64,000 nt of DNA from Chryseobacterium oleae (GCF_900115055.1 NZ_FOVD01000002.1:310001-374000); one strand, 5' to 3'. Counted from the stretch's first letter, positions 53,490 through 61,760 are shown. Notes: generated by a model not told the origin, from the letters alone. Made by a program: numbers and translations.

Positions 53490-53973
53490 AGATGTTCCTT
53501 CGTCAGTAGGAGTAATCAGGGTGATCTCTTCTGATACAGGGCTTGTGGCCATTATCTGGGAAGGTGAAGATTATAAAAGGACAAAGCTTTCCGAACCGAT
53601 AAAAGATGATGAACATCCGCTGCTTTTACAGGCTGAACAGCAGCTTAACGAATATTTTCAAAATAAAAGAACAACATTCGATATTCCGCTTGATTTCAGG
53701 GGAACAGAATTCCAGATTAGAGTTTGGGAAGCTTTATTGAAAATTCCTTACGGCATCACAAAAACATATGGTGAGTTAGCGAAAATTCTGGGTGATAGTA
53801 AAGCGGTCCGTGCTGTGGGCGGGGCTTTAAACAAAAATCCTATTTCCATCATTGTGCCTTGTCACAGAGTGGTGGGAGCATCCGGAAAATTAGTTGGTTT
53901 TGCTGGCGGTTTGGATAATAAATCGATTCTTCTTGATCTGGAACAGGGTGTTACAATGCCGAGATTATTCTGA
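53461..53973 (+). CDS. ogt: Methylated-DNA-protein cysteine methyltransferase (O6-alkylguanine repair)
   Basis: 170 residues; the ATG at 53461 overlaps the MFS stop by 29 bases. The C-terminal catalytic domain has the acceptor Cys in IIVPCHRVVG and the substrate-pocket sequence YGELAKILGDSKAVRAVGGALNKNP (residues 100-124); an N-terminal ribonuclease-like domain precedes it. It moves the alkyl group from O6-alkylguanine to its own cysteine, once per molecule. Confidence 0.93.
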   Translation: MENRKPLIYKDVPSSVGVIRVISSDTGLVAIIWEGEDYKRTKLSEPIKDDEHPLLLQAEQQLNEYFQNKRTTFDIPLDFRGTEFQIRVWEALLKIPYGITKTYGELAKILGDSKAVRAVGGALNKNPISIIVPCHRVVGASGKLVGFAGGLDNKSILLDLEQGVTMPRLF

Positions 53974-53988
53974 ATGATAATATAAACC

Positions 53989-54651
53989 ATGATGAAAAAT
54001 AAAAATATCCGTGTTCCTGAAAAAACCGAAACGTTCAACCTTGAAAATTTTCACGAATTATGTGATCATCTGGCGAGTCAGGATAGCGATTTAAAATTAA
54101 TTCTGGAAAATCACGGGTATCCTCCGATGTGGACGCGTGCCAATACTTTTGAAAGCCTTGTTCATATTATTCTGGAGCAACAGGTTTCTTTAGCATCAGC
54201 TTTGGCCACATTAAATAAATTAAAGGAAAAAATTACAGAAATTGTTCCCGAAAATATTCTTAAATTAAGTGATGAAGAAATGAGAGAATGTTATGTAAGC
54301 CGTCAGAAAAATGCCTACATCAAAGGATTGGCCAATGCCATTGTGAAAGGAGAAATTGACCTTGAAAAACTTTCGACAATGTCAAATGATGAAGCCCGGG
54401 AAACTTTGGTGAATCTAAAAGGAATCGGCAATTGGACGGTAGATGTATATCTGATGTTTACCCTTCAGCGAACAGATATTTTTCCAATCGGAGATCTGGC
54501 TGCTGTGAATGCTGTAAAACGACTAAAACAGCTTCCAAAAAGTACTGCTAAAGAAGAAATTCTGGAGATCAGTGAAAAATGGAAACCTTTCCGTTCCGTA
54601 GCTTCGATGATGCTTTGGCATTATTATCTTTGCAATCTAAAAACTAAATAA
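53989..54651 (+). CDS. AlkA-like DNA-3-methyladenine glycosylase
   Basis: 220 residues of HhH-GPD fold: VHIILEQQVSLASALATLNKL, then LVNLKGIGNWTVDVYLMFTLQRTDIFP with the helix-hairpin-helix and the catalytic Asp in FPIGDLAAV. It removes alkylated purines as the first step of base excision repair. Two adjacent ATG codons (53989 and 53992). Together with ogt it provides both direct reversal and excision of alkyl damage. Confidence 0.9.
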   Translation: MMKNKNIRVPEKTETFNLENFHELCDHLASQDSDLKLILENHGYPPMWTRANTFESLVHIILEQQVSLASALATLNKLKEKITEIVPENILKLSDEEMRECYVSRQKNAYIKGLANAIVKGEIDLEKLSTMSNDEARETLVNLKGIGNWTVDVYLMFTLQRTDIFPIGDLAAVNAVKRLKQLPKSTAKEEILEISEKWKPFRSVASMMLWHYYLCNLKTK

Positions 54652-54666
54652 ACGAACATTTATTCT

Positions 54667-55233
54667 ATGGAAGCCAAAGAATTACTCAGAGAACATTTTC
54701 TTAAGACCATCAGCCTGACCAATGAAGAATTTGATTATGTTTTCTCCCATTTTAAGCCCATTTCATTTAAAAAAAATCAAGCCATCATATCTCCGGGAGA
54801 TGAGGTGGACCATGAATATTTTGTCATCAACGGATGCCTGAAATCATATTATCTGAATGATGATTTAAAAATGTTCATTCTTCAGTTTGCGATGCAGACC
54901 TGGTGGGCTTCTGATTATAATGCTTTGTTTAATCAGGGCAAAGCAACCACTACAGTAGATTGTATAACCGATGTTGATGTGCTCTGCCTGAGTAGTGGAG
55001 ACAGGGAAAAACTGTGTGATGAACTGCATCAAATAGAACGTTTTTTCCGGTGGAGAAGCAATAAAGGATATGTTGCAGCCCATAAAAGGCTACTCTCATT
55101 GATGAACAACGATGCCAAAAGCCGCTACGAAGAACTGATGAAGCTCTATCCGGAATTGTATAATATGGTTCCCAAACAGTTGATTGCAGCTTATCTTGGC
55201 GTATCAAGAGAAACCCTGAGCAGATTTCGCTGA
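54667..55233 (+). CDS. Crp/Fnr-family cyclic-nucleotide-binding-like regulator
   Basis: 188 residues. The N-terminal cNMP-binding-like jelly roll (about 20-125; QAIISPGDEVDHEYFVINGCLKSYY, residues 39-63) lacks the usual phosphate-binding Arg-Ser of CAP, so the ligand is unclear. The C-terminal winged helix ends LIAAYLGVSRETLSRFR. Last gene of the repair unit, 15 bases after the glycosylase; it may respond to a signal related to the same stress. Confidence 0.88.
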   Translation: MEAKELLREHFLKTISLTNEEFDYVFSHFKPISFKKNQAIISPGDEVDHEYFVINGCLKSYYLNDDLKMFILQFAMQTWWASDYNALFNQGKATTTVDCITDVDVLCLSSGDREKLCDELHQIERFFRWRSNKGYVAAHKRLLSLMNNDAKSRYEELMKLYPELYNMVPKQLIAAYLGVSRETLSRFR

Positions 55234-55247
55234 TTGTAATAAACAAA

Positions 55248-55282
55248 AAGGCATCAACTGTAGAAGTTGATGCCTTTTTTTG
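55248..55282. terminator. Bidirectional terminator shared by the Crp-type gene and tRNA-Leu
   Basis: Stem GGCATCAACT (55250-55259) with AGTTGATGCC (55265-55274), T-run on one side and A-run on the other, ending one base short of the tRNA 3' end on the opposite strand. Confidence 0.9.
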
Positions 55283-55362
55283 TACCCAGGACCGGGATCG
55301 AACCGGTACTCCTAAGAACTGGTGTTTGAGACCAGCGCGTCTACCAATTCCGCCACCTGGGC
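55283..55362 (-). tRNA. tRNA-Leu(CAA)
   Basis: Cloverleaf read on the minus strand: acceptor GCCCAGG/CCTGGGT (closing G-U pair) and discriminator A at 55283; D-arm GCG...CGC; anticodon stem CTGGT/ACCAG with loop CTCAAAC, giving anticodon CAA; T-arm ACCGG TTCGATC CCGGT. The variable region is only about 11 bases, short for a class II tRNA-Leu, whose long arm usually makes 83-88 nt. CCA is not encoded. Confidence 0.9.
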
Positions 55363-55437
55363 TTGATGTTTGTTTTAAATTGGTGTGCAAATATATAAAC
55401 TTTTTTCAATGTTCAAAAGCTTTTTGGGAGAAAAATT

Positions 55438-56205
55438 TTAAAATTCTACCTCCAAACCATCGTAGGCCAGATGCATTCCTTCCGGAAGATCCTTATCTTC
55501 AATATCATGCAGTCCCAGATGGTGGCTGATGTGGGTTAAAAATAATTTTTTAGGCTTAAGCTCTTTAAACAGGGCGATGACGTCAGGAAGGATAAAATGG
55601 GCAGGATGCGGATCAAATTTTCTGATGCAGTTTAAAACCAGCACATCCAGATTCTGTAATTTTTCTTTTTCTATGTCTGAAATGAAATTGGCATCCGTGA
55701 TGTACGCTAGATTTTTAAACTTGTACCCGAAAACTGTAATTTCATAGTGAATCACTTCAATAGGTGTGATATCCGTATCCAGAACATGGAACGGCTTATT
55801 TTCAATTTCGTGAAGATCGAAGGCCGGAGCTCCCGGATATCTCACATCAGCAAAAGCATAAGGAAAACGCTTCTTAACCTCATGACCAACCCTTTCATAG
55901 CAATAAAGAGGCATGTTTTTTCCGCTTTTAAAGATCAGCGGACGCATATCATCAAGCCCGATCACATGGTCATTGTGTTCGTGGGTGAGAAGTGCAATGT
56001 CTACGTTATGTTCATGATTAAGGAGCATTTGCTCTCTGAAATCCGGTCCGCAATCGATCAGTATTTTCCTGCTTTCCTCTGTAGTAATCATTACTGAGGA
56101 GCGGAAACGTCTGTCTTTGGGATTTTCGGAAGTACATACTTCACATGTACAGCCTATAACGGGCACACCCTGGGAAGTACCGGTTCCTAAAAATTTCAAC
56201 TTCAT
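55438..56205 (-). CDS. MBL-fold metallohydrolase, PhnP-like
   Basis: 255 residues. Metallo-beta-lactamase fold with a zinc-site HxHxDH in LLTHEHNDHVIG, GTGTSQGVPVIGC at the N-terminus and additional Cys pairs (CTCEVC) that fit the Zn-finger-like site of the PhnP group. FLTHISHHLGLH near the C-terminus adds ligands. Such enzymes cleave cyclic phosphodiesters. Its substrate here cannot be fixed. Confidence 0.85.
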   Translation of the reverse strand: MKLKFLGTGTSQGVPVIGCTCEVCTSENPKDRRFRSSVMITTEESRKILIDCGPDFREQMLLNHEHNVDIALLTHEHNDHVIGLDDMRPLIFKSGKNMPLYCYERVGHEVKKRFPYAFADVRYPGAPAFDLHEIENKPFHVLDTDITPIEVIHYEITVFGYKFKNLAYITDANFISDIEKEKLQNLDVLVLNCIRKFDPHPAHFILPDVIALFKELKPKKLFLTHISHHLGLHDIEDKDLPEGMHLAYDGLEVEF

Positions 56206-56223
56206 TTTCTTTTGAGGTTGGTT

Positions 56224-56231
56224 TAATTTTG
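56224..56231 (+). promoter_or_regulatory. -7 promoter element TAATTTTG
   Basis: Exact TAnnTTTG match 28 bases upstream of the ATG at 56260; it lies in the short divergent gap next to the MBL hydrolase. Confidence 0.5.
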
Positions 56232-56259
56232 GTAAATTTACGAAAAATTTTACGTCCTA

Positions 56260-57687
56260 ATGTATCAGAAACTAACTCCTAAACAAAAAGCATTAACAAT
56301 TAATCTAGATCCTACTATTTATGGTACTTTCGCAGAAATTGGAGCAGGGCAGGAGACTGTTCGTCACTTTTTTAGAGCAGGAGGGGCTTCCGGTACAATT
56401 GCTAAGGCGATGTCTGCTTACGACAAAGATTTTAGTGATGCCATTTACGGAAAAGAGGTCAAAAACAGGTATGTTACCCAAAACCGACTTCGAAAAATGC
56501 TCCGGTATGAAGTAGCGCTGATCGAAGAAAGGATTTCAAGGGAAAACAATCCGAACAGAAAGTTTTTTTCTTATGCGAACACGGTAACCACGATTAATTT
56601 CGACAAAACACTCAAAGGCCACGGCTGGGTAGGAATCCGTTTCCAGACTAAAGAAAACGAAGATTACAACGAGATCGTAATTCACGTAAAATTTAATGAA
56701 AATGATGCTACTTTACAGCAGGAAACTTTAGGAAACCTTGGGGTAAACCTTATCTTCGGAGCTTTCAACTACTACGACAATCCACGAAACTTAATCGAAT
56801 CTTTATACGACGACATTGCCAAAGACGGTCTTGAAATTGACATGATCGATTTCAGCGGACCTGCTTTTGACTATGTTGACAACCGACTGATGTCACTTCA
56901 GCTTGTGAAGCATGGAATGACGGATGCTGTGATCTTCAATTCTCAGGGGAGCAATATGCTTCCTGCCGATGTATTGTACAAAAAGAATATATTCGCGGTG
57001 AGAGGAAGTTTCAGACCCGTAACGAAGGTGAATATCGATATGCTTAAAAACGGCCTTGAGATGTTCCAGAAAGATGCGATCTGTACCCATGAAGAAACTG
57101 AAGTTCTGATTGAGATCACCATTTCCAACCTTAGGGCGGATGGAGATATTGATGAAAGAGACTTTATGGACAGGGTAGATATCCTCGGAAAACTGGGATA
57201 TACCGTTATTATTTCAAACTTCTCGGAATACTACAGGCTGATCGATTATTTCGCATCGTACACAAGTGGAGATATCGGTGTGGCTATGGGAGTAAATAAC
57301 CTTCTGATGGTATTCGATGAAAAGTATTATAAAGATCTTTCAGGGGGAATCCTGGAAGCATTCGGAAAGTTCTTCAGAAACGGAATGAGGGTATATCTTT
57401 ATCCTTACAAAGATCCTGAAACGCATGAATTACTGGATTCTTCAAACCTTAAAGTGGAAGAAAACCTAAAAGAGCTTTACAAATATTTCAAACACAACAA
57501 CCGTATTGTGGATATCACGAATCACAATCCTGAGTACCTTGGAATTTATTCAAGAGAGATCTTAAGAAAAATCGCATGCTGCGTTACAGGCTGGGAAAAC
57601 CAGGTTCCGGAAGGCGTTGCAGAAATGATAAAAGAACGTGGAATGTTCGGCTACAAAGAAGAGCTTTCCTTCAAACAATTCTCCTAA
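56260..57687 (+). CDS. Conserved protein of unknown function (475 aa)
   Basis: Strongly conserved in Flavobacteriia, where records often call it a nicotinate-nucleotide adenylyltransferase without support that I can see: it lacks the HxGH motif. The opening MYQKLTPKQKALTINLD, AEIGAGQETVRHFFRAGGASGTIAKAMSAYD (residues 27-57) and DFSGPAFDYVDNRLMSLQL are the conserved stretches. No signal peptide or membrane helices. Function unknown; the next gene follows after 13 bases, so both may be cotranscribed. Confidence 0.75.
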   Translation: MYQKLTPKQKALTINLDPTIYGTFAEIGAGQETVRHFFRAGGASGTIAKAMSAYDKDFSDAIYGKEVKNRYVTQNRLRKMLRYEVALIEERISRENNPNRKFFSYANTVTTINFDKTLKGHGWVGIRFQTKENEDYNEIVIHVKFNENDATLQQETLGNLGVNLIFGAFNYYDNPRNLIESLYDDIAKDGLEIDMIDFSGPAFDYVDNRLMSLQLVKHGMTDAVIFNSQGSNMLPADVLYKKNIFAVRGSFRPVTKVNIDMLKNGLEMFQKDAICTHEETEVLIEITISNLRADGDIDERDFMDRVDILGKLGYTVIISNFSEYYRLIDYFASYTSGDIGVAMGVNNLLMVFDEKYYKDLSGGILEAFGKFFRNGMRVYLYPYKDPETHELLDSSNLKVEENLKELYKYFKHNNRIVDITNHNPEYLGIYSREILRKIACCVTGWENQVPEGVAEMIKERGMFGYKEELSFKQFS

Positions 57688-57700
57688 AACATAAAATAAT

Positions 57701-58150
57701 ATGTCAGAAATAAAGAAAAGACTTTCCTCTATTCTTGAAAGTCCAAAACATAATACAGAAGAAAAGCTTCAGAAAGTATGTCACCTGCTGGATCAGGAAA
57801 TTTCTTACTTCAACTGGACAGGATTCTACTTTAAGAACGGAGATAAAGATGAGCTGAAATTAGGCCCTTACGTGGGAGCACCTACAGATCATACCATCAT
57901 CCCTTACGGAAAAGGAATTTGCGGTCAGGTTGCCGTTTCTAATGAGACATTCGTAGTTCCAGATGTTCACCAGGAAAGCAACTACCTAAGCTGTTCTATC
58001 GATACAAAAGCTGAGATTGTAGTTCCTATCTTCAAAGATGGTCAGAATATCGGTCAGATTGATATCGATTCTCATACTGTGGATCCATTCACAGCTGAAG
58101 ACCGTGAACTTTTGGAATGGCTTTGTAATGAGGTTTCCAAGATTTTGTAA
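57701..58150 (+). CDS. Free methionine-R-sulfoxide reductase (GAF domain)
   Basis: 149 residues, a single GAF domain. The two active cysteines of the fRMsr group are present at the expected places, in YGKGICGQVA and YLSCSIDTKAEIVVP, and the acid pair in IDSHTVDPFTAEDRELL. It reduces free (not protein-bound) methionine-R-sulfoxide with thioredoxin. A terminator ends the gene. Confidence 0.9.
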   Translation: MSEIKKRLSSILESPKHNTEEKLQKVCHLLDQEISYFNWTGFYFKNGDKDELKLGPYVGAPTDHTIIPYGKGICGQVAVSNETFVVPDVHQESNYLSCSIDTKAEIVVPIFKDGQNIGQIDIDSHTVDPFTAEDRELLEWLCNEVSKIL

Positions 58151-58180
58151 CTGAAACTTCAGGAAGAAATATAAAATATA

Positions 58181-58210
58181 AGCCCCGATTTAAAGTCGGG
58201 GCTTTTTTTG
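58181..58210 (+). terminator. Terminator after the fRMsr gene
   Basis: Stem AGCCCCGA / TCGGGGCT, loop TTTAAAG, followed by a T-run. Confidence 0.9.
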
Positions 58211-58402
58211 TGCAGACTGGTGGCTTCGAGTGCTTCAGCCGCCAGTGGTGTGGAGTATTGAAATATTTGGCTTGAACAGCCTCGTTGGTGAATTTGAAAG
58301 TCTTTGATTTTCAAATAACTTATGTGCTTTTCTATGCGATTTGCATTATAACTTATAAAACTTAAGTGTCTAAAAACTTTTGTCTCTTTTGTGGTTAAAA
58401 TA

Positions 58403-59140
58403 CTATCGTTGCATAGCATGAATTTCCGCCAGTAATCCTTTAAAATAATCCCCACATTTTGCGATATGGGTTCCGTACCAGGAAAATGCCTCTCCATCCA
58501 CGATCATAATCTTTTTATCGGGGTAGAATGCCTTCATTTCCTCAATGTGTTTTTCTTTGAAGGGAAAGGGTTCGGAGGACAGCATGATCACATCTGCATC
58601 AGCGAGATCCTCCATTTGAATTTCAGGATACCGCGTTTGATCTTTAAAAATATTTTCAAAGCCTATTTCGGCCAGAATTTTATGAATAAAAGTATCGGAT
58701 CCGATGGTCATATAAGGATTTTTCCAGATGAGGTAAGCTGCTTTTACGGGAGCATCAAGTTTAGCCTGTTCTAAAACATCATAGATCTTAAGATTGAATT
58801 GTTGTGCTCTTTCCTCTTTATTAAAAGTGTTTCCGAGCATTTTTAGAAGATAGTAGTTATCTTCAATGGTCTCTACATTGGTTACTATGACTTTAAAATC
58901 ATCCATCAGGGCTTCTACCTGTTCTTTGATGTTCTCCTCTTTATTGGCGAGAATAAGGTCAGGCTGTAAAGCTTTTATTTTATCAATATGGATATTTTTT
59001 GTACCACCGATAACGGCTACATTTTTTACTTTATTTTCGGGATGGATACAGAATTTTGTCCTGCCTATAACTTCATGTTCAGTAAGGCCAAGATCAAATA
59101 ACGCCTCTGTGATAGAGGGGACTAAAGAAACAACTTTCAT
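58403..59140 (-). CDS. Helical-backbone metal receptor / BtuF-like protein without signal peptide
   Basis: 245 residues. Starts MKVVSLVPSITEALFDLGL with the first binding-fold helix and no signal peptide, so it is cytoplasmic unless the start is wrong. GRTKFCIHP, IGGTKNIHIDKIKALQPDLIL, EFLNR-free text NPYMTIGSDTFIHKILAEIGFENIF and SSEPFPF follow the ABC solute-binding (PF01497) pattern. Cytoplasmic members of this family exist, but the partner and ligand are unknown. It follows mgtE by 22 bases, so it is probably cotranscribed with it. Confidence 0.85.
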   Translation of the reverse strand: MKVVSLVPSITEALFDLGLTEHEVIGRTKFCIHPENKVKNVAVIGGTKNIHIDKIKALQPDLILANKEENIKEQVEALMDDFKVIVTNVETIEDNYYLLKMLGNTFNKEERAQQFNLKIYDVLEQAKLDAPVKAAYLIWKNPYMTIGSDTFIHKILAEIGFENIFKDQTRYPEIQMEDLADADVIMLSSEPFPFKEKHIEEMKAFYPDKKIMIVDGEAFSWYGTHIAKCGDYFKGLLAEIHAMQR

Positions 59141-59162
59141 ATTCAGACTTTGTCTGCCTAAA

Positions 59163-60509
59163 TTACAAAAGTTTTCCTGTCAGGAAAAGTCCGGCTACGG
59201 AAAAATAAATAATAAGTCCGGTAACGTCTACCAGAGTGGCTACAAACGGAGCAGAAGAAGTAGCAGGGTCAAGGTTTAATCTTTTCAGAATAAAAGGAAC
59301 CATAGAACCTGAAAGTGTTCCCCAAAGAACGATCATCACAAGAGAAACGCCTACACTTAAGCCTACATAAGGCCAATACATTCCGTAATTGAAGAAACCG
59401 GCTTCGTGCCATACCATAATTCTTAAAAAGCCTATAACACCAAGAATGCTTCCAAGAGCAAGTCCGGTAAAAATCTCCTTTTTCATCACATACCACCAGT
59501 CTTTAAGACCGATCTCCTGAAGAGCCATCGCACGGATAATAAGCGTTGCAGCCTGAGATCCGGAATTTCCTCCACTGGAAATAATTAGTGGGACAAACAG
59601 CGCAAGAACGACAGCTTTCTGAATTTCATCCTCAAAATAGCCCATCGCAGAAGCAGTAAGCATTTCTGAGAAGAAAAGGATAATCAGCCAGGTTCCTCTT
59701 TTTTTGATCATCTCTACCAGAGAAGTCTGTGTATAAGGATCATCTAACGCTTCAAGACCCCCGAATTTCTGAATATCTTCTGTATTCTGCTGCTCAATCT
59801 GGTCAAGGATATCATCAATCGTTACAATGCCTACAAGAACGCCGGCTTCCGTGATGATAGGAAGGGCTGTTCTGTCATATTTTTCAAAATACGTTACTGC
59901 ATCTTCCTTTGAAGTCATTGTGGTGATCGCCACAAAATGATTATCCGTCATGTCCGATATCAAAGTGTCTTCTTCGGCGAGTAAAAGGCTTCCCAAGGCA
60001 ATATCATCGATCAGGCGGTTTCTTTCATCCACTACATACAGGTGGTTCATGGTTTCCACTCTTTTTCCGACCTTTTTGATCTGCTGAAGACATCTCTTTA
60101 CGGTCCATTCTTTACGGATCTGGATGTAGTAAGGCGTCATCAGACGGGCAATAGAATCTGAATTGTAACCCAGAAGCTTCAGGGCAATTCTTCTTTCCTG
60201 CGGATTAAGATGATTGATGGAATACTTGATCAGCTCATCCGGAAAGTCCTCAAAAAGAGCAGTTCTGTCATCCGGAGTCATGCCGTTCAGGATCTCGGAA
60301 ACCTCTTCGCTTCCGATGCTTCTGATGGTATCTTCCTGGAAATCAGGATCAAGGTGGGAGAACACTTCTGCTTTGTATTCTTTCGGAACTTTCAAAAATG
60401 CCAGAAGCCTCTCGTCAGCATGAAGATTGCTAAGAGTTTCGGCGATATCGGCAGGATTAAAGATAAGTTCGTCTCTGGAATTCAAAACGTGATTTTTTAG
60501 GATATGCAA
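59163..60509 (-). CDS. mgtE: Magnesium transporter MgtE
   Basis: 448 residues if begun at the TTG at 60509; no ATG is available near the start, and a second TTG at 60485 is an alternative. Domain order is the MgtE N domain (about 20-125; [17 protein letters not shown]), two CBS domains (about 130-260; [28 protein letters not shown]) and five membrane helices (about 285-440) with the Mg-selective pore region [18 protein letters not shown]. The TATTTTTG motif at 60507-60514 (minus) overlaps the first TTG, so the second TTG or a leaderless start is possible. Confidence 0.9.
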   Translation of the reverse strand: MHILKNHVLNSRDELIFNPADIAETLSNLHADERLLAFLKVPKEYKAEVFSHLDPDFQEDTIRSIGSEEVSEILNGMTPDDRTALFEDFPDELIKYSINHLNPQERRIALKLLGYNSDSIARLMTPYYIQIRKEWTVKRCLQQIKKVGKRVETMNHLYVVDERNRLIDDIALGSLLLAEEDTLISDMTDNHFVAITTMTSKEDAVTYFEKYDRTALPIITEAGVLVGIVTIDDILDQIEQQNTEDIQKFGGLEALDDPYTQTSLVEMIKKRGTWLIILFFSEMLTASAMGYFEDEIQKAVVLALFVPLIISSGGNSGSQAATLIIRAMALQEIGLKDWWYVMKKEIFTGLALGSILGVIGFLRIMVWHEAGFFNYGMYWPYVGLSVGVSLVMIVLWGTLSGSMVPFILKRLNLDPATSSAPFVATLVDVTGLIIYFSVAGLFLTGKLL

Positions 60510-60546
60510 AAATAATTCAAAAATTTAAGACTATGAAGTAAAGCCG

Positions 60547-60554
60547 CAAAATTA
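60547..60554 (-). promoter_or_regulatory. -7 element TAATTTTG upstream of mgtE
   Basis: Minus-strand exact match (plus text CAAAATTA), 38 bases before the first possible start. Confidence 0.35.
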
Positions 60555-60596
60555 AGGATTAATTAAAGTTTAAAATAGATTGGATCCGCTTTTAAA

Positions 60597-60624
60597 ACAG
60601 AAAAACACCCGCCGGAGCGGATGT
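60597..60624 (-). terminator. Terminator of the GG-leader peptide operon
   Basis: Minus strand: stem ACATCCGC / GCGGGTGT, loop TCCG, then TTTTTCTGTTTT. It contains a U-G pair only in minus-strand RNA (C-A mismatch on plus), so it is specific to the peptide operon. Confidence 0.8.
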
Positions 60625-60658
60625 TCAAAAATTAAATTTTAATGTATAAATACCTATA

Positions 60659-60823
60659 TTATTCTAGAATAGGTCCGCACATCGGGTAAGGAGAAGGCAG
60701 GCACATACCTCCTTCACAGCATTCTCCGAATCCACATTGGGTATGGGTCTGACATTTTTTGATCATTCCGCCACCGTTGATATTCTGTTGTTCTTTTCTG
60801 GTGAGTTTTTTGAGATTGTTCAT
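60659..60823 (-). CDS. GG-leader, cystine-knot-like peptide 1 (54 aa)
   Basis: Leader MNNLKKLTRKEQQNINGG ends in a double glycine at residues 17-18. The core has six cysteines: C24-x5-C30-x4-CC35,36-x4-C41-x7-C49. It is the most divergent and longest core of the four tandem paralogues. The type is the same as the Chryseobacterium peptides databases name bacteriocin-like. Read by eye, since it is too short for standard gene finding. Confidence 0.88.
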   Translation of the reverse strand: MNNLKKLTRKEQQNINGGGMIKKCQTHTQCGFGECCEGGMCLPSPYPMCGPILE

Positions 60824-60858
60824 ATCAATAGTTTTAATTATTAATAAAAAGACTGTAT

Positions 60859-60999
60859 TTATTCAATACAATCGTATTCCATACAAACACCCTGGCAGCA
60901 AAAACCGATGAAGCACGGTCTTGTTACACTACATTTTTGAAAAGCTCCGCCATTGACCTGACTTTGCTGCTTTCTGTTGAGTTTCTTTAGATTTTTCAT
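60859..60999 (-). CDS. GG-leader, cystine-knot-like peptide 2 (46 aa)
   Basis: Leader MKNLKKLNRKQQSQVNGG, then a core with C23-x5-C29-x4-CC34,35-x3-C39-x4-C44. The RPC and CCxGVC text is shared with peptides 3 and 4. 36 bases separate it from peptide 3 and 35 from peptide 1, all in one direction. Confidence 0.9.
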   Translation of the reverse strand: MKNLKKLNRKQQSQVNGGAFQKCSVTRPCFIGFCCQGVCMEYDCIE

Positions 61000-61035
61000 A
61001 TTAAATAATTTTAATTTAATAAAAAGATAAGACGC

Positions 61036-61179
61036 TTAAAATTCAATACAGGCAAACGGTCTACAAACTCCGTCACAACACCATCCAATGGCACAGGGTC
61101 TGGTTGCATTACATCTGTTGATCGCTCCGCCGTTGATTTGGCTTTGCTGTTCTCTGTTGAGCTTCTTTAAGTGATTCAT
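61036..61179 (-). CDS. GG-leader, cystine-knot-like peptide 3 (47 aa)
   Basis: Leader MNHLKKLNREQQSQINGG, core AINRCNATRPC with C23-x5-C29-x4-CC34,35-x3-C39-x4-C44, ending CIEF. Closest to peptide 4 (leader and CAIGWCCDGVC versus CSIGWCCNGVC). Confidence 0.9.
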   Translation of the reverse strand: MNHLKKLNREQQSQINGGAINRCNATRPCAIGWCCDGVCRPFACIEF

Positions 61180-61217
61180 ATCCATTAATTTAAATAGTAA
61201 GATAAATGATGTGATCC

Positions 61218-61370
61218 TTAAAGCTCCGGATCAATACATGCATACGGTGAGCATACTCCGTTACAGCACCACCCTATAGAACAAGGTCTGTTGGTATTGT
61301 TGCATCTGTTAATAGCACCTCCATTAATTTGTTTCTGTTGCTCTCTGTTGAGCTTCTTTAAATTTTTCAT
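61218..61370 (-). CDS. GG-leader, cystine-knot-like peptide 4 (50 aa)
   Basis: First gene of the operon. Leader MKNLKKLNREQQKQINGG, core with C23-x6-C30-x4-CC35,36-x3-C40-x4-C45, ending ACIDPEL. A possible -7 element with one mismatch, TAGTTTTA, lies about 15 bases before the start; no regulator is adjacent. Confidence 0.9.
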   Translation of the reverse strand: MKNLKKLNREQQKQINGGAINRCNNTNRPCSIGWCCNGVCSPYACIDPEL

Positions 61371-61499
61371 ATTGTATAAGTTTTAATTTGTAAAACTAAA
61401 ATAGTAAAAAATATTATATTATTCACCATATGATGAAAATATTTAACTAGTAATCAGTGTGTTTGGAGGTTTTTTTAATTTTTACGTGAAAAGATGACT

Positions 61500-61760
61500 G
61501 CGGGAATGTGCTTATAAACGGAGGTAGATTGTGAATGGTGAATTGTCAATTGTGAATTTTACTACCCGTCAATAATTGACTATTGACTGGTATATTGTGA
61601 ATGGTAAATCTTCAAATGTGAATCTTATCATCCGTCATCAATTGACCATTGACTTGCGCAGCAAAATTGACCATTGACGGTCGAAGAACATCGAAATACT
61701 GTGAATAGTGAATTGTCAACTATGAATCTTAATTATCCACCAATAATTGACCATTCACTT
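61500..61760. repeat. Array of GTGAATTG/CAATTGAC half-palindromes
   Basis: About ten near-copies of GTGAATGGTGAATTGTCAATTGTGAAT-type text and of its reverse complement (AATTGACCATTGAC) alternate over 260 bases. Similar phrases occur at 23810-23930 and 27615-27640. Units are unequal and inverted, so this is not a CRISPR array. Confidence 0.7.

Noticed and set aside
58159..58497. Minus-strand ORF of 112 codons overlapping the metal-receptor gene
   Set aside because: It overlaps the true BtuF-like gene in another frame, starts inside it and contains no recognisable domain; its 3' part runs through the terminator of the fRMsr gene.
61500..61760. CRISPR-like array
   Set aside because: Units are unequal, overlapping and inverted, with no constant-length spacers and no cas genes anywhere in the window.
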